Positions 7,314 to 14,912 of a stretch of 24,875 nt of DNA are shown here, piece by piece. Under the pieces are notes generated by a model. It did no database searches. It saw only the letters and a program-made list of their open reading frames with translations, and was not told the origin of the DNA. The position numbers and the translations under genes were made by a program. The stretch comes from CAYJAZ01 sp964370095 (GTDB lineage: Bacteria > Desulfobacterota > Desulfovibrionia > Desulfovibrionales > Desulfovibrionaceae), in the NCBI GenBank assembly GCA_964370095.1, contig CAYJHJ010000030.1, positions 1 to 24,875 of the forward strand, given 5' to 3'. Every line of letters starts with the position of its first letter. Position 1 is the first letter of the stretch.

Positions 7314-7742
7314 ATGTCTAAACAAAATATTCACATTGATTTTCGTGGCCTATGGCATAAAATGCCACTAGACAAGCATGAATGTTTTCTTTTTTTCAAA
7401 AAGGTTTGTGCCTATCAAAAGCTTGAAAACATAGCCTTTGAAATTCTTGCTTGCGATGATGAGCAAAGTAAAAATTTAAACCAGCTATATTTAAATATGC
7501 CTTCACCTACAAATATTCTTTCCTTTCCAGAATTAAGCGAAGAAAGGGAAGAATTTTCTTTTATAGGCTCATTGGCTTTAAGCGTTGAAACAATGCAAAG
7601 AGAAGCTTTTTTATACCATCAAGAAGACAGCTCTTATGCAAAACAATTACTTATTCATGGTTTTGCACATTTACTGGGCTTTGATCACGGTAGTGAGATG
7701 GATTATTTCTGCATAAAATCATTAGAAGCGTCTGAAGAATAA
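7314..7742 (+). CDS. ybeY: Endoribonuclease YbeY (rRNA maturation factor)
   Basis: A single-strand metallo-endoribonuclease of the UPF0054 family, needed for 16S rRNA 3' end maturation and ribosome quality control. The metal-binding signature HGFAHLLGFDHG is present with H115, H119 and H125. The upstream motif PSPTNILSFPE corresponds to the family's PTDVLSFP. The 142-residue length is slightly short, and the N-terminal third is divergent. It starts one base after the stop of the unknown gene. The usual neighbours in many bacteria (phoH-like, 7TM-HD) are absent from the window. Confidence 0.93.
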   Translation: MSKQNIHIDFRGLWHKMPLDKHECFLFFKKVCAYQKLENIAFEILACDDEQSKNLNQLYLNMPSPTNILSFPELSEEREEFSFIGSLALSVETMQREAFLYHQEDSSYAKQLLIHGFAHLLGFDHGSEMDYFCIKSLEASEE

Positions 7743-7772
7743 GCATAACTTTCTTTGTGCCCTAATTTTTCT

Positions 7773-7801
7773 TTGACCCTTTTCTACTCTTATGCTATAT
7801 T
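7773..7801 (+). promoter_or_regulatory. Sigma-70 promoter of the glycosyltransferase gene
   Basis: TTGACC, a 17 bp spacer and TATATT lie in the 92 bp gap before the glycosyltransferase gene. Transcription would begin near 7808, about 27 nt before the ATG at 7835. Confidence 0.65.
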
Positions 7802-7834
7802 AAATTTATCATTTTAATAAAGTATGGTGCCTCT

Positions 7835-8848
7835 ATGAACACAATAGAAAAAGATAATGTTGCAGTTGTCATAACAACATATAATGACTATAAAAAAACC
7901 TTGGCATGCCTTGAAAGCGTTCACAAGCAAGTTGATTCGGCAAAAAGAATAGTTGTGGTTGATAATGGTTCAGAAAATAATATGGTTGACAGGTTGTTAA
8001 GTGCTTGGAAAGAACTTGCAAAAAAATATAACTTGCAAGAACCTGTTGAGGTTTATTCTGACGATGTTGATTATTCCCCCCTTGTGCTTATCCGCCTTTC
8101 AGAAAATGAAGGATATGCTGCGGCAGTAAACCACGCACTTCGCATGCTTTTTTATGATAAAGATTGTAAAGCTTTTTGGCTTCTACATAATGACACCTTG
8201 CCACTTCAATATGCTTTATCAGCACTTATAAGGCACACACAAGAAGAAGAAAACAAAGAAATTGTTGACTATCATATAATAGGTTCAACAATCTTGCATG
8301 AAGATTTAGAGCTTTTACAATGTGCCGGCGGTGGAACTTTCAGCTCTATCCTCGGAAAAGTTCGCCTTTATGAAGAAGATGTTTTACGCTTTTCTATGCC
8401 GGAAAGAGAAAACACGATAAAAAATATCAACTTTATCTACGGAGCTTCTGTACTTATCAGAAGGGAAGTTTTTGAAAATATAGGCTTACTTTCTGAAAAG
8501 TTTTTCCTCTTTTTTGAAGATGTTGAATTTTCTATCAGGGCACAGCAAGCAGGTTATCGCTTAAACTGGGCACCCGGTGCTATGGTAAGCCATATAGGCC
8601 CTGTTCCGGGGCGTGCAACGCCTGTTCGTTCTTTCAACCAACTTCCTATAAATGATTATGAACTTCCACAACAAGCTGACTATTATAATATACGCAACAG
8701 GTTTTATCTATTAAAAAAATTGCACCCCTACACATTCTTTTTATCGCTGCTGACTTTACCTTTACCCCTGTCAATCCGTTGGTTTAAAGGGCAAAAATCA
8801 CGCTTTCACAATGTCATTCAAGCAGTGAAAGATGGCATTAAAGCATAA
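7835..8848 (+). CDS. Family 2 glycosyltransferase (rhamnosyltransferase-like)
   Basis: A GT-A fold inverting glycosyltransferase that would add a sugar from a nucleotide donor to a surface polysaccharide or other acceptor. The 337-residue protein opens with VAVVITTYNDYKKTLACLESV and IVVVDNGSENN, the nucleotide-binding half. LLHNDTLP takes the place of the DxD metal motif. NFIYGASVLIRREVF and the acceptor-side FFLFFEDVEFSIRAQQAGYRL follow. A short hydrophobic stretch near the C-terminus (FFLSLLTLPLPLSIRW) may associate with the membrane. The glycosidic product is unknown. The ribosome site is weak. The nitroreductase gene follows after 17 bp, so the two may share a transcript. Confidence 0.9.
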   Translation: MNTIEKDNVAVVITTYNDYKKTLACLESVHKQVDSAKRIVVVDNGSENNMVDRLLSAWKELAKKYNLQEPVEVYSDDVDYSPLVLIRLSENEGYAAAVNHALRMLFYDKDCKAFWLLHNDTLPLQYALSALIRHTQEEENKEIVDYHIIGSTILHEDLELLQCAGGGTFSSILGKVRLYEEDVLRFSMPERENTIKNINFIYGASVLIRREVFENIGLLSEKFFLFFEDVEFSIRAQQAGYRLNWAPGAMVSHIGPVPGRATPVRSFNQLPINDYELPQQADYYNIRNRFYLLKKLHPYTFFLSLLTLPLPLSIRWFKGQKSRFHNVIQAVKDGIKA

Positions 8849-8865
8849 AACAAAGGAAATCTAAT

Positions 8866-9375
8866 ATGGACACAATTAAAGCTATAGAAACAAGAAGAAG
8901 CATACGCAAATATAAAACAGACCCTCTTTCAGAAGAGCAGATTGAAATTCTTCTTAAATCAGCAATGAAAGCCCCCAGTGCAGGCAATGGGCAGCCCTGG
9001 GAATTTATTATTGTCAAAAGCCAAGAAGGAAGAAATAAAATAGCTCAAATTCATCCTTATGCACAAATGGTTAAAGATGCTCCTCTTTGCATTATTGTTT
9101 GTGCAAACCCATCAATATCAAAATACCCTAACTTTTGGCAACAAGATTGTGCTGCAGCAATCCAAAATATATTGCTTGCAGCTCATGCTATGGGTTTAGG
9201 AACAGTTTGGACAGGCATCTATCCCGAAGAAGCAAGAACCAAAGACTTTAAAGAAAACTTTAATTTACCTGAAAATATCATTCCAATGGCGGGCATAGTT
9301 GTTGGTTATCCTGATCAATATGTTCCACCTATTGACAGGTATGATTCTTCACGCATACATATTGAAAAATATTAG
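8866..9375 (+). CDS. Nitroreductase-family flavoprotein
   Basis: A 169-residue FMN-dependent oxidoreductase of the nitroreductase superfamily. The hallmark N-terminus AIETRRSIRKYKTDPLSEEQ supplies FMN phosphate contacts. MKAPSAGNGQPWEFIIV and the C-terminal GIVVGYPDQ are further family marks. It is expected to form a dimer and reduce quinone- or nitro-type substrates with NAD(P)H; the natural substrate is not evident. AAAGGAAA precedes the ATG. A strong terminator begins 18 bp after the stop. Confidence 0.92.
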   Translation: MDTIKAIETRRSIRKYKTDPLSEEQIEILLKSAMKAPSAGNGQPWEFIIVKSQEGRNKIAQIHPYAQMVKDAPLCIIVCANPSISKYPNFWQQDCAAAIQNILLAAHAMGLGTVWTGIYPEEARTKDFKENFNLPENIIPMAGIVVGYPDQYVPPIDRYDSSRIHIEKY

Positions 9376-9392
9376 TTTAATTTCAAGCATGC

Positions 9393-9430
9393 AGCCTTAA
9401 ATATCACAGCATATTTAAGGCTTTTTCCTT
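9393..9430 (+). terminator. Intrinsic terminator after the nitroreductase gene
   Basis: A perfect 12 bp stem, AGCCTTAAATAT paired with ATATTTAAGGCT, encloses loop CACAGC and is followed by TTTTCCTTT. It is a classical rho-independent terminator separating this unit from lpxD. Confidence 0.9.
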
Positions 9431-9508
9431 TAAAATTACACAAAAGATAATTCCTTGCCTTTAGAGAGCAAATGTGTTAAAAAACTCTGTATAAATAAGG
9501 ATAAAATT

Positions 9509-10525
9509 ATGAAACTATCAAAAATTGCTGAACTTTTAGACTGTGCTTTTATAGGTGAAGATATTGAAATCAGCGGTGTAAACACCTTAGAAAGTGCAAA
9601 AGAAAGTGAACTTTCTTTCCTAGCAAATCCCAAATATATCAAAGCACTTGAAACAACAAAAGCAGGTGCTATCGTAGTAAAAAAAGAATATGCCGATCAA
9701 GTAAAAAGTGGAATTATTTCTGATAAGCCATACGAGCATTTTGCACACTGCATTATGATGTTTGCCAAAAAACAAGGCTTTTTTGAAGGAATAAGTGATA
9801 AAGCCTATATCCACGAAACTGCAAAAATTGGTGAAAATTGCATAATCTATCCTTTTGTTACAGTTGGTGAAAATGCTGTAATAGGTGATAATACAACGCT
9901 TTTTTCCAATGTTTATATAGGTGAAAATGTTAAAATTGGAAGTGATTGTATTTTATATCCCAACGCTGTTGTTATGTTTGAATGTGAAATTGGCGATGGT
10001 TGTTGCTTACAGCCGGGTGCAGTAATAGGAGCAGAAGGTTTCGGCTTTGTGCCTACTCCGTATGGAATTCAAAAAATTCCACAAATTGGCAAAACTGTTT
10101 TGAAAGACAATGTTGAAATTGGTGCAAACACTTGTGTTGACAGGGCTGCACTAGACGAAACATTAGTAAATACAGGAACTTGCATAGATAACCTTGTGCA
10201 AATTGGACATAATGTGAAATTAGGCAAAAATAATCTTATTATTTCGCAAGTGGGCATTGCCGGTTCATCCAGCACAGGTGATAATGTAACTTTGGCAGCT
10301 CAAACAGGCATAGCAGGGCATTTGCACATAGGTTCAAATTCAACCATTGCTCCAAAAAGCGGTGTAGCTAAAGATGTGCCTGAAAATGTTGTAATGGGCG
10401 GAACACCTGTTACTGACCAAAAAAGCTATATGCGAACACTTGCACTTATGCCAAAATTTCCTGAAATTTTTACACGTTTAAATAAAATTGAAAAATATCT
10501 AGAATTAGATAAAAAAGATAGCTAG
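9509..10525 (+). CDS. lpxD: UDP-3-O-acylglucosamine N-acyltransferase
   Basis: Adds the N-linked hydroxyacyl chain to UDP-3-O-acylglucosamine, the third step of lipid A synthesis, in the cytoplasm. From ATG 9509 it is 338 residues, the usual length. The N-terminal uridine-binding domain (MKLSKIAELLDC...LSFLANPKY) is followed by a left-handed beta-helix of hexapeptide repeats from about residue 100 (IGENCIIYPFVTVGENAVIG and onward). The GAEGFGFVP motif and the catalytic-region DNLVQIGHNVKLGKNN are present. I chose 9509 over an upstream in-frame TTG because AAGGAT lies before it and the protein then begins as the family does. It heads lpxD-fabZ-lpxA. Confidence 0.97.
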   Translation: MKLSKIAELLDCAFIGEDIEISGVNTLESAKESELSFLANPKYIKALETTKAGAIVVKKEYADQVKSGIISDKPYEHFAHCIMMFAKKQGFFEGISDKAYIHETAKIGENCIIYPFVTVGENAVIGDNTTLFSNVYIGENVKIGSDCILYPNAVVMFECEIGDGCCLQPGAVIGAEGFGFVPTPYGIQKIPQIGKTVLKDNVEIGANTCVDRAALDETLVNTGTCIDNLVQIGHNVKLGKNNLIISQVGIAGSSSTGDNVTLAAQTGIAGHLHIGSNSTIAPKSGVAKDVPENVVMGGTPVTDQKSYMRTLALMPKFPEIFTRLNKIEKYLELDKKDS

Positions 10526-10543
10526 TCTATTAAAAGGATTTTT

Positions 10544-11050
10544 ATGCCCATGACATTATCAGAAAACAAAGCTCAACCCGTAGCACCCAAAAAAGAAGGC
10601 TCTGCAGTGATGAATATTCAAGACATACTTAAAACATTGCCCCATAGATATCCATTTTTACTTATTGACAGAGTAACTGAACTTGTTCCTATGGAGTATA
10701 TAAAAGCATATAAAAATGTAACTTTTAATGAACCTTTTTTTCAAGGGCATTTTCCCGATCAACCAATTATGCCGGGTGTGCTTATTGTTGAAGCTATGGC
10801 ACAAGCAGGTATAGTGCTTGTTGCAAGCTCACTTAAAGATAAGGCTGATATGGATAATGCTTTATATGTATTTTCAGGAATTGAAAAAGTTCGCTTCCGT
10901 AAACCTGTTCTTCCGGGTGATAAACTTGAAATAATTTGTAAAAACCCTCGCAACAAGCTTGCTTTATGGAAAATGGAAGCAGAAGCTTATGTTGACGGAA
11001 AATTAGTAGCTAGTGCTGAACTTACAGCGGCAAAAACTCCAAAAGCTTAA
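10544..11050 (+). CDS. fabZ: 3-hydroxyacyl-ACP dehydratase FabZ, N-terminally extended
   Basis: Dehydrates 3-hydroxyacyl-ACP in fatty acid elongation. It shares substrate with LpxA and LpxD, which explains its position between them. The hot-dog fold motifs are clear: LPHRYPFLLIDRV, GHFPDQPIMPGVL with catalytic H69, and VEAMAQAG with catalytic E83. At 168 residues it is longer than a typical ~145-150 residue FabZ. The extra part is about 22 polar residues before MNIQDILK. The ATG at 10544 has a good AAGGAT site, whereas the internal ATG at 10610 has none, so I keep the extended start. Confidence 0.95.
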   Translation: MPMTLSENKAQPVAPKKEGSAVMNIQDILKTLPHRYPFLLIDRVTELVPMEYIKAYKNVTFNEPFFQGHFPDQPIMPGVLIVEAMAQAGIVLVASSLKDKADMDNALYVFSGIEKVRFRKPVLPGDKLEIICKNPRNKLALWKMEAEAYVDGKLVASAELTAAKTPKA

Positions 11051-11085
11051 ATTTAACTCATAAAGTAACAATAAAGGGAAACACT

Positions 11086-11865
11086 ATGGCCAAAATTCAC
11101 CCAAGTGCATGTATAGGAAAAAATGTTGAACTAGCTGATAATGTTACTATCGGGCATTGTGCAAATATTGAAGACAATGTAATAATAGGTGAAGGAACTG
11201 AAATAGGTGCTTTTGCATCAGTTAAAGAATATACAACTTTAGGCAAAAACAATAAAATACATACTTATGCTTGCGTAGGCGGAGCACCGCAAGATTTGAA
11301 ATTTGCAAACGAAAAAACTCAGCTCATAATAGGCGATAATAATACAATACGTGAATTTGCAACTATCCATAGAGGAACTGTTCAAGATAAAAGTGTTACA
11401 ACAATTGGAAATAACAATCTTTTGATGGCATATACTCACGTTGCGCATGATTGTGTGCTTGGTTCAAATATAGTTATGTCAAACGGGGCCACTTTAGCCG
11501 GGCATGTTTTAGTAGAAGACTTTGTTATTATTTCAGGTCTTTCCGCTGTGCATCAATTTTGTAGATTAGGGGCTCATTCATTTCTTGGTGGAATGACAGG
11601 GCTTGCGCAAGACCTTCCTCCTTATATGCTAGCCTCTGATGAAGGAAGCCAAAACAAAGTGCAAGCACCTAATATAGTTGGTCTTCGCAGATTAAAAGCA
11701 TCAAGCGATTTAATTTCTGCTTTAAAATATGCTTATAAACTAATTTGGAATTCTGAAACACCTCGAAAAGAGGCCTTGCAAGAGCTTGAAGAAAAATATG
11801 ATTTTTCAGAAATAAAATATTTTACTGAATTTATCCGTGCAAGCTCAAGAGGAATTGCAAAATAG
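11086..11865 (+). CDS. lpxA: Acyl-ACP--UDP-N-acetylglucosamine O-acyltransferase
   Basis: Catalyses the first step of lipid A synthesis: transfer of a 3-hydroxyacyl chain from ACP to the 3-OH of UDP-GlcNAc. The 259-residue length is standard. A hexapeptide left-handed beta-helix fills residues 3-180. The active-site stretch MAYTHVAHDC gives H118 and H121; the latter aligns with the catalytic His125 of the E. coli enzyme. GGAPQDLKF and HRGTV are conserved substrate-binding segments. A helical C-terminal domain follows from about 195. AAAGGGAAA precedes the ATG. It lies 35 bp after fabZ. Confidence 0.97.
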   Translation: MAKIHPSACIGKNVELADNVTIGHCANIEDNVIIGEGTEIGAFASVKEYTTLGKNNKIHTYACVGGAPQDLKFANEKTQLIIGDNNTIREFATIHRGTVQDKSVTTIGNNNLLMAYTHVAHDCVLGSNIVMSNGATLAGHVLVEDFVIISGLSAVHQFCRLGAHSFLGGMTGLAQDLPPYMLASDEGSQNKVQAPNIVGLRRLKASSDLISALKYAYKLIWNSETPRKEALQELEEKYDFSEIKYFTEFIRASSRGIAK

Positions 11866-11908
11866 TATTTTATTAATCCCAAAGAACGATAACAGGAAAA
11901 GGTAAATT

Positions 11909-12631
11909 ATGCTCAGTATCAAGAATTTAAATGTGTTTTACAATGCTATTCACGCTGTTCACGACGTTAATATTGAAATCCCCAAAGGTTCTATTGTAAC
12001 CCTAATAGGAGCAAACGGTGCAGGGAAAAGTTCAGTTATTCGTTCTATTTCAGGTTTAGTAAAGAATATTACAGGCTCTATCGAATTTGAATCACAAAAA
12101 TTAGGCAAAAAAATTGAATTAGTGAAACAGCCCACCGAAAAAATGGTGGAATATGGAATCGCACTAAGCCCTGAAGGAAGGCGTATTTTGCCACACCTTA
12201 GTGTTGAAGAAAACCTTACACTTGGTGCTTGGTGCAGAACAGATAAGAAAGCTATAGCTCGTGATAGAGACATGGTTTATAGCCTTTTCCCACGCTTAGG
12301 TGAAAGGCATTGGCAAAAAGGTGGCACTCTTTCAGGCGGTGAGCAGCAAATGCTTGCTGTTGGACGTGCTTTAATGTCTGAGCCTGATTTAATTATGCTT
12401 GATGAACCATCTTTAGGTTTGGCACCTTTACTTGTTAAAGAAATCTTTGATATTATACTTAAAATCAATAATGAAGGTAAAACCGTTCTTTTGGTTGAGC
12501 AAAATGCTTTTGCGGCACTTTCAATTGCAAATTATGCCTACATCTTAGAAGTAGGCAATGTGGTTTTAGAAGGCAAAGGGCAAGAAATGCTTGCAAACCC
12601 AAAAGTAAAAGAAGCTTATTTGGGCGGCTAA
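11909..12631 (+). CDS. livF: Branched-chain amino acid-type ABC transporter ATPase (LivF)
   Basis: A 240-residue ATP-binding subunit of the LivF type (high-affinity branched-chain amino acid or related transport). Walker A GANGAGKSS, the LivF-typical IALSPEGRRILPHLSVEENL, signature LSGGEQQMLAVGRAL, Walker B LIMLDEPSLGLAP and the switch histidine-region glutamine VLLVEQN are all present. The usual partners (livK, livH, livM, livG) are not next to it. It lies 43 bp after lpxA and 15 bp before dut, in an apparent lipid A operon. Its substrate is therefore uncertain; it may serve permeases encoded elsewhere. AGGAAAAGG precedes the ATG. Confidence 0.9.
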   Translation: MLSIKNLNVFYNAIHAVHDVNIEIPKGSIVTLIGANGAGKSSVIRSISGLVKNITGSIEFESQKLGKKIELVKQPTEKMVEYGIALSPEGRRILPHLSVEENLTLGAWCRTDKKAIARDRDMVYSLFPRLGERHWQKGGTLSGGEQQMLAVGRALMSEPDLIMLDEPSLGLAPLLVKEIFDIILKINNEGKTVLLVEQNAFAALSIANYAYILEVGNVVLEGKGQEMLANPKVKEAYLGG

Positions 12632-12646
12632 TGCTCTAAAAAAAAT

Positions 12647-13099
12647 ATGTCAGTCAAAATAAAATATCATAAAAAAGCACAAGAAATCTACAAAGAAGGC
12701 ATAAGTTATGCCACAAAAGAATCTGTTGGGCTTGACTTGCGTGCTTGCTTTGAAGAAGAAAATGTTTCTATTGAAGCTGGTGCTCGTTTTTTAGTGCCAA
12801 GCGGTATCAGTATTGAAATTGAAGAAGAAAACCTTGCTGCTTTTGTTTATAGCCGTTCAGGTTTAGGTGCAAAACAAGGACTTACTGTAGCTCAAGGTGT
12901 TGGCGTAATCGATAGAGATTATAGGGGCGAAATTCTTATTATGCTCTTAAACACTTCACAATACGAACAAATTATTACAAAAGGCGACAGGGTTGCGCAA
13001 TTAGTCTTTCAACCTGCCTATCAACTTGAAGTGCAAATAGTTGAAAGCCTCACAGAAACACAAAGAGGTTCTGGCGGCTTTGGGCACACAGGAAAATAA
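12647..13099 (+). CDS. dut: Deoxyuridine 5'-triphosphate nucleotidohydrolase
   Basis: Hydrolyses dUTP to dUMP and pyrophosphate, keeping uracil out of DNA and supplying dTMP synthesis. The 150-residue trimeric-type dUTPase has all five motifs. They are VGLDLRAC (1), PSGISIEI (2), SRSGLGAKQGLTVAQGVGVIDRDYRGEI (2-3 region with the catalytic Asp in VIDRDYRG), GDRVAQLVF (4) and RGSGGFGHTG (5). Only 15 bp separate it from livF, and there is no clear ribosome site, so translation is probably coupled. The second copy of the dispersed repeat begins 18 bp after its stop. Confidence 0.96.
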   Translation: MSVKIKYHKKAQEIYKEGISYATKESVGLDLRACFEEENVSIEAGARFLVPSGISIEIEEENLAAFVYSRSGLGAKQGLTVAQGVGVIDRDYRGEILIMLLNTSQYEQIITKGDRVAQLVFQPAYQLEVQIVESLTETQRGSGGFGHTGK

Positions 13100-13117
13100 A
13101 AAAGCAGTATCTATAAT

Positions 13118-13211
13118 AAAGATTTTGGCTTTCAGCAAAAAATCCTCACTTGCAAAAAACGTCGTTTTTACTTCGTTTGCTAAAGATTTATTCGCTAACG
13201 CTCTTACTTTT
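13118..13211 (+). repeat. Dispersed ~90 bp hairpin repeat, copy 2
   Basis: Runs from AAAGATTTTGGC to CTTACTTTT and matches 52-141 over its whole length with scattered substitutions. Hairpin 1 keeps GATTTT/AAAATC but loses one G-C pair. Hairpin 2 pairs AAAAA with TTTTT around the same ACGTCG-type loop. It lies between dut and the terminator hairpin. Confidence 0.8.
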
Positions 13212-13256
13212 CCATGCACTATAGTTTAAAAATTTTGTAAGGAGATGGGGGAGAGT

Positions 13257-13310
13257 TTGAGAGGGGGAAGAGCCTCACTTTTATAAAAGTGTGATTCTTC
13301 CCCCTCTCAA
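13257..13310. terminator. Large hairpin between dut and guaA (putative two-way terminator)
   Basis: TTGAGAGGGGGAAGA pairs perfectly over 15 bp with TCTTCCCCCTCTCAA. Inside it, CACTTTT-AT-AAAAGTG forms a second palindrome. It ends 21 bp from the guaA stop (minus strand). On the plus strand it is followed by T-rich TTATATTTATTT, so it looks better as a terminator for plus-strand transcripts. For guaA the hairpin is there but the trailing T-run is poor. Confidence 0.7.
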
Positions 13311-13331
13311 TTATATTTATTTCAACAAAGT

Positions 13332-14882
13332 CTATTCCCACTCAATGGTTGACGGTGGTTTAGGCGAAATGTCATAAACAACTCTATTTACGCCTTTTAC
13401 TTCATTGATAATTCTTGTGGAAATGCTTTCTAAAAGCGAATCAGGCAATCTTGACCAATCAGCTGTCATTGCATCAACTGAATCCACCACACGAAGTGCG
13501 ATAACATGCTCATAAGTTCTGCCATCGCCCATAACACCAACGGTTTTAAGTGGTAAAAGCACTGCAAAACCTTGCCATACTTTACGATAATAGCCGCTTG
13601 AACGAAGCTCTTCTTGAACTATAGTATCCGCTTTACGCACGATTGAAAGACGTTCAGGAGTAATCTCACCTAAAATACGAATAGCTAAGCCAGGCCCGGG
13701 GAATGGGTGCCTCCATAAAATTGTATCAGGAACTCCAAGCTCTGCACCAACTTTTCTCACTTCATCTTTGAAAAGTTCACGGCAAGGCTCAATGAGTTTC
13801 ATATTCATTTTTTCAGGCAAGCCGCCCACATTGTGATGTGATTTAATTACTGCAGATGGCCCTTTGTGAGAAATTGACTCAATAACATCAGGATAAAGCG
13901 TACCTTGAGCAAGCCAAGCAACATCAATGCCTTTTTCTTTTAATTTTTTAGCTTCTGCATCAAAAACATCAATAAAGGTATAGCCGATAATTTTTCTTTT
14001 TTCTTCAGGATCATCAATGCCTTTTAATTTATCAAGGAATAATTTGCTTGCATCAACAAAATTGAGGTTCATATCGAAGCTATTGCGAAGTAAATCAGCA
14101 ACTTCTTGCCCTTCGCCTGAACGTAAAACACCGTTATCCACAAAGATACAATGCAATCTTTTGCCTATAGCCTTATTGAGTAAAACAGCAACTACAGTAG
14201 AATCAACGCCGCCTGATAAAGCACAGATAATATGCCCATCTTCACCAACTTTTGCTCTTGTTTCTTCAATAACTCTGTCAACAAAGCTGTGCATAGTCCA
14301 ATCAGCTTTTAGTTTACAAATTTCAAACAAGAAATTTTGCAGCATTTTTTCACCCTCTACACTGTGGTGAACTTCAGGGTGGAATTGCACTGCATAAATA
14401 TTTCTTTTATGATCTGCCATTGCAGCAATAGGCAAAGAAGCTGTTTTTGCAATGATTTCAAAACCGGCAGGAACTGCTTCCACAACATCGCCGTGGCTGT
14501 TCCAAACTCTGGTTACTTTTTCTACATTTTTAAATAAAGGGCTATCTTTTTCAATAAGCAAATCAGCAGGGCCATACTCTCTTTGATGTGATTGAGCAAG
14601 CTTCCCGCCCAAATTCAAGCCTAAGAGTTGCATGCCATAACAAATAGCAAGCACAGGCACATTTAGTTCTAAAATTGCATTGTCAAATTGCGGAGCATCT
14701 TCTTCACCAACTGAAGCCGGCCCGCCAGACATAATAATTGCATCTGCTTTAAGCTCTTTAAGCTTTTCACTTGTTACATTACAAGGGTGAATTTCAGAAT
14801 ATACACCTGCTTCGCGCACTCTTCTTGCAATAAGTTGAGTAACTTGTGAGCCATAGTCTATAATAATAACCTTTGAAGACAT
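13332..14882 (-). CDS. guaA: GMP synthase (glutamine-hydrolysing)
   Basis: Converts XMP to GMP with ATP and glutamine, the last step of guanine nucleotide synthesis. The 516-residue length is normal. The N-terminal class I glutamine amidotransferase domain has nucleophile C81 (AICYGMQLLG) and QFHPEVHHS with the catalytic His/Glu. The ATP pyrophosphatase domain has the PP-loop ALSGGVDSTVV, and the C-terminal dimerisation domain ends in SPKPPSTIEWE, the conserved family terminus. AAAGGAAAA precedes the ATG at 14882. It lies 30 bp after guaB and shares its promoter. Confidence 0.98.
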   Translation of the reverse strand: MSSKVIIIDYGSQVTQLIARRVREAGVYSEIHPCNVTSEKLKELKADAIIMSGGPASVGEEDAPQFDNAILELNVPVLAICYGMQLLGLNLGGKLAQSHQREYGPADLLIEKDSPLFKNVEKVTRVWNSHGDVVEAVPAGFEIIAKTASLPIAAMADHKRNIYAVQFHPEVHHSVEGEKMLQNFLFEICKLKADWTMHSFVDRVIEETRAKVGEDGHIICALSGGVDSTVVAVLLNKAIGKRLHCIFVDNGVLRSGEGQEVADLLRNSFDMNLNFVDASKLFLDKLKGIDDPEEKRKIIGYTFIDVFDAEAKKLKEKGIDVAWLAQGTLYPDVIESISHKGPSAVIKSHHNVGGLPEKMNMKLIEPCRELFKDEVRKVGAELGVPDTILWRHPFPGPGLAIRILGEITPERLSIVRKADTIVQEELRSSGYYRKVWQGFAVLLPLKTVGVMGDGRTYEHVIALRVVDSVDAMTADWSRLPDSLLESISTRIINEVKGVNRVVYDISPKPPSTIEWE

Positions 14883-14912
14883 ATTTTTTCCTTTTGTTGG
14901 AATTGGTTTTCT

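Noticed and set aside
13001..13229. Reading frames on both strands across repeat copy 2
   Set aside because: They combine the 3' end of dut with repeat sequence, lack ribosome sites, and resemble the frames of the other copies only because the DNA is repeated.
14017..14370. A 117-codon plus-strand frame inside guaA
   Set aside because: Antisense to the well-supported synthetase domain of GuaA, with no upstream ribosome site.
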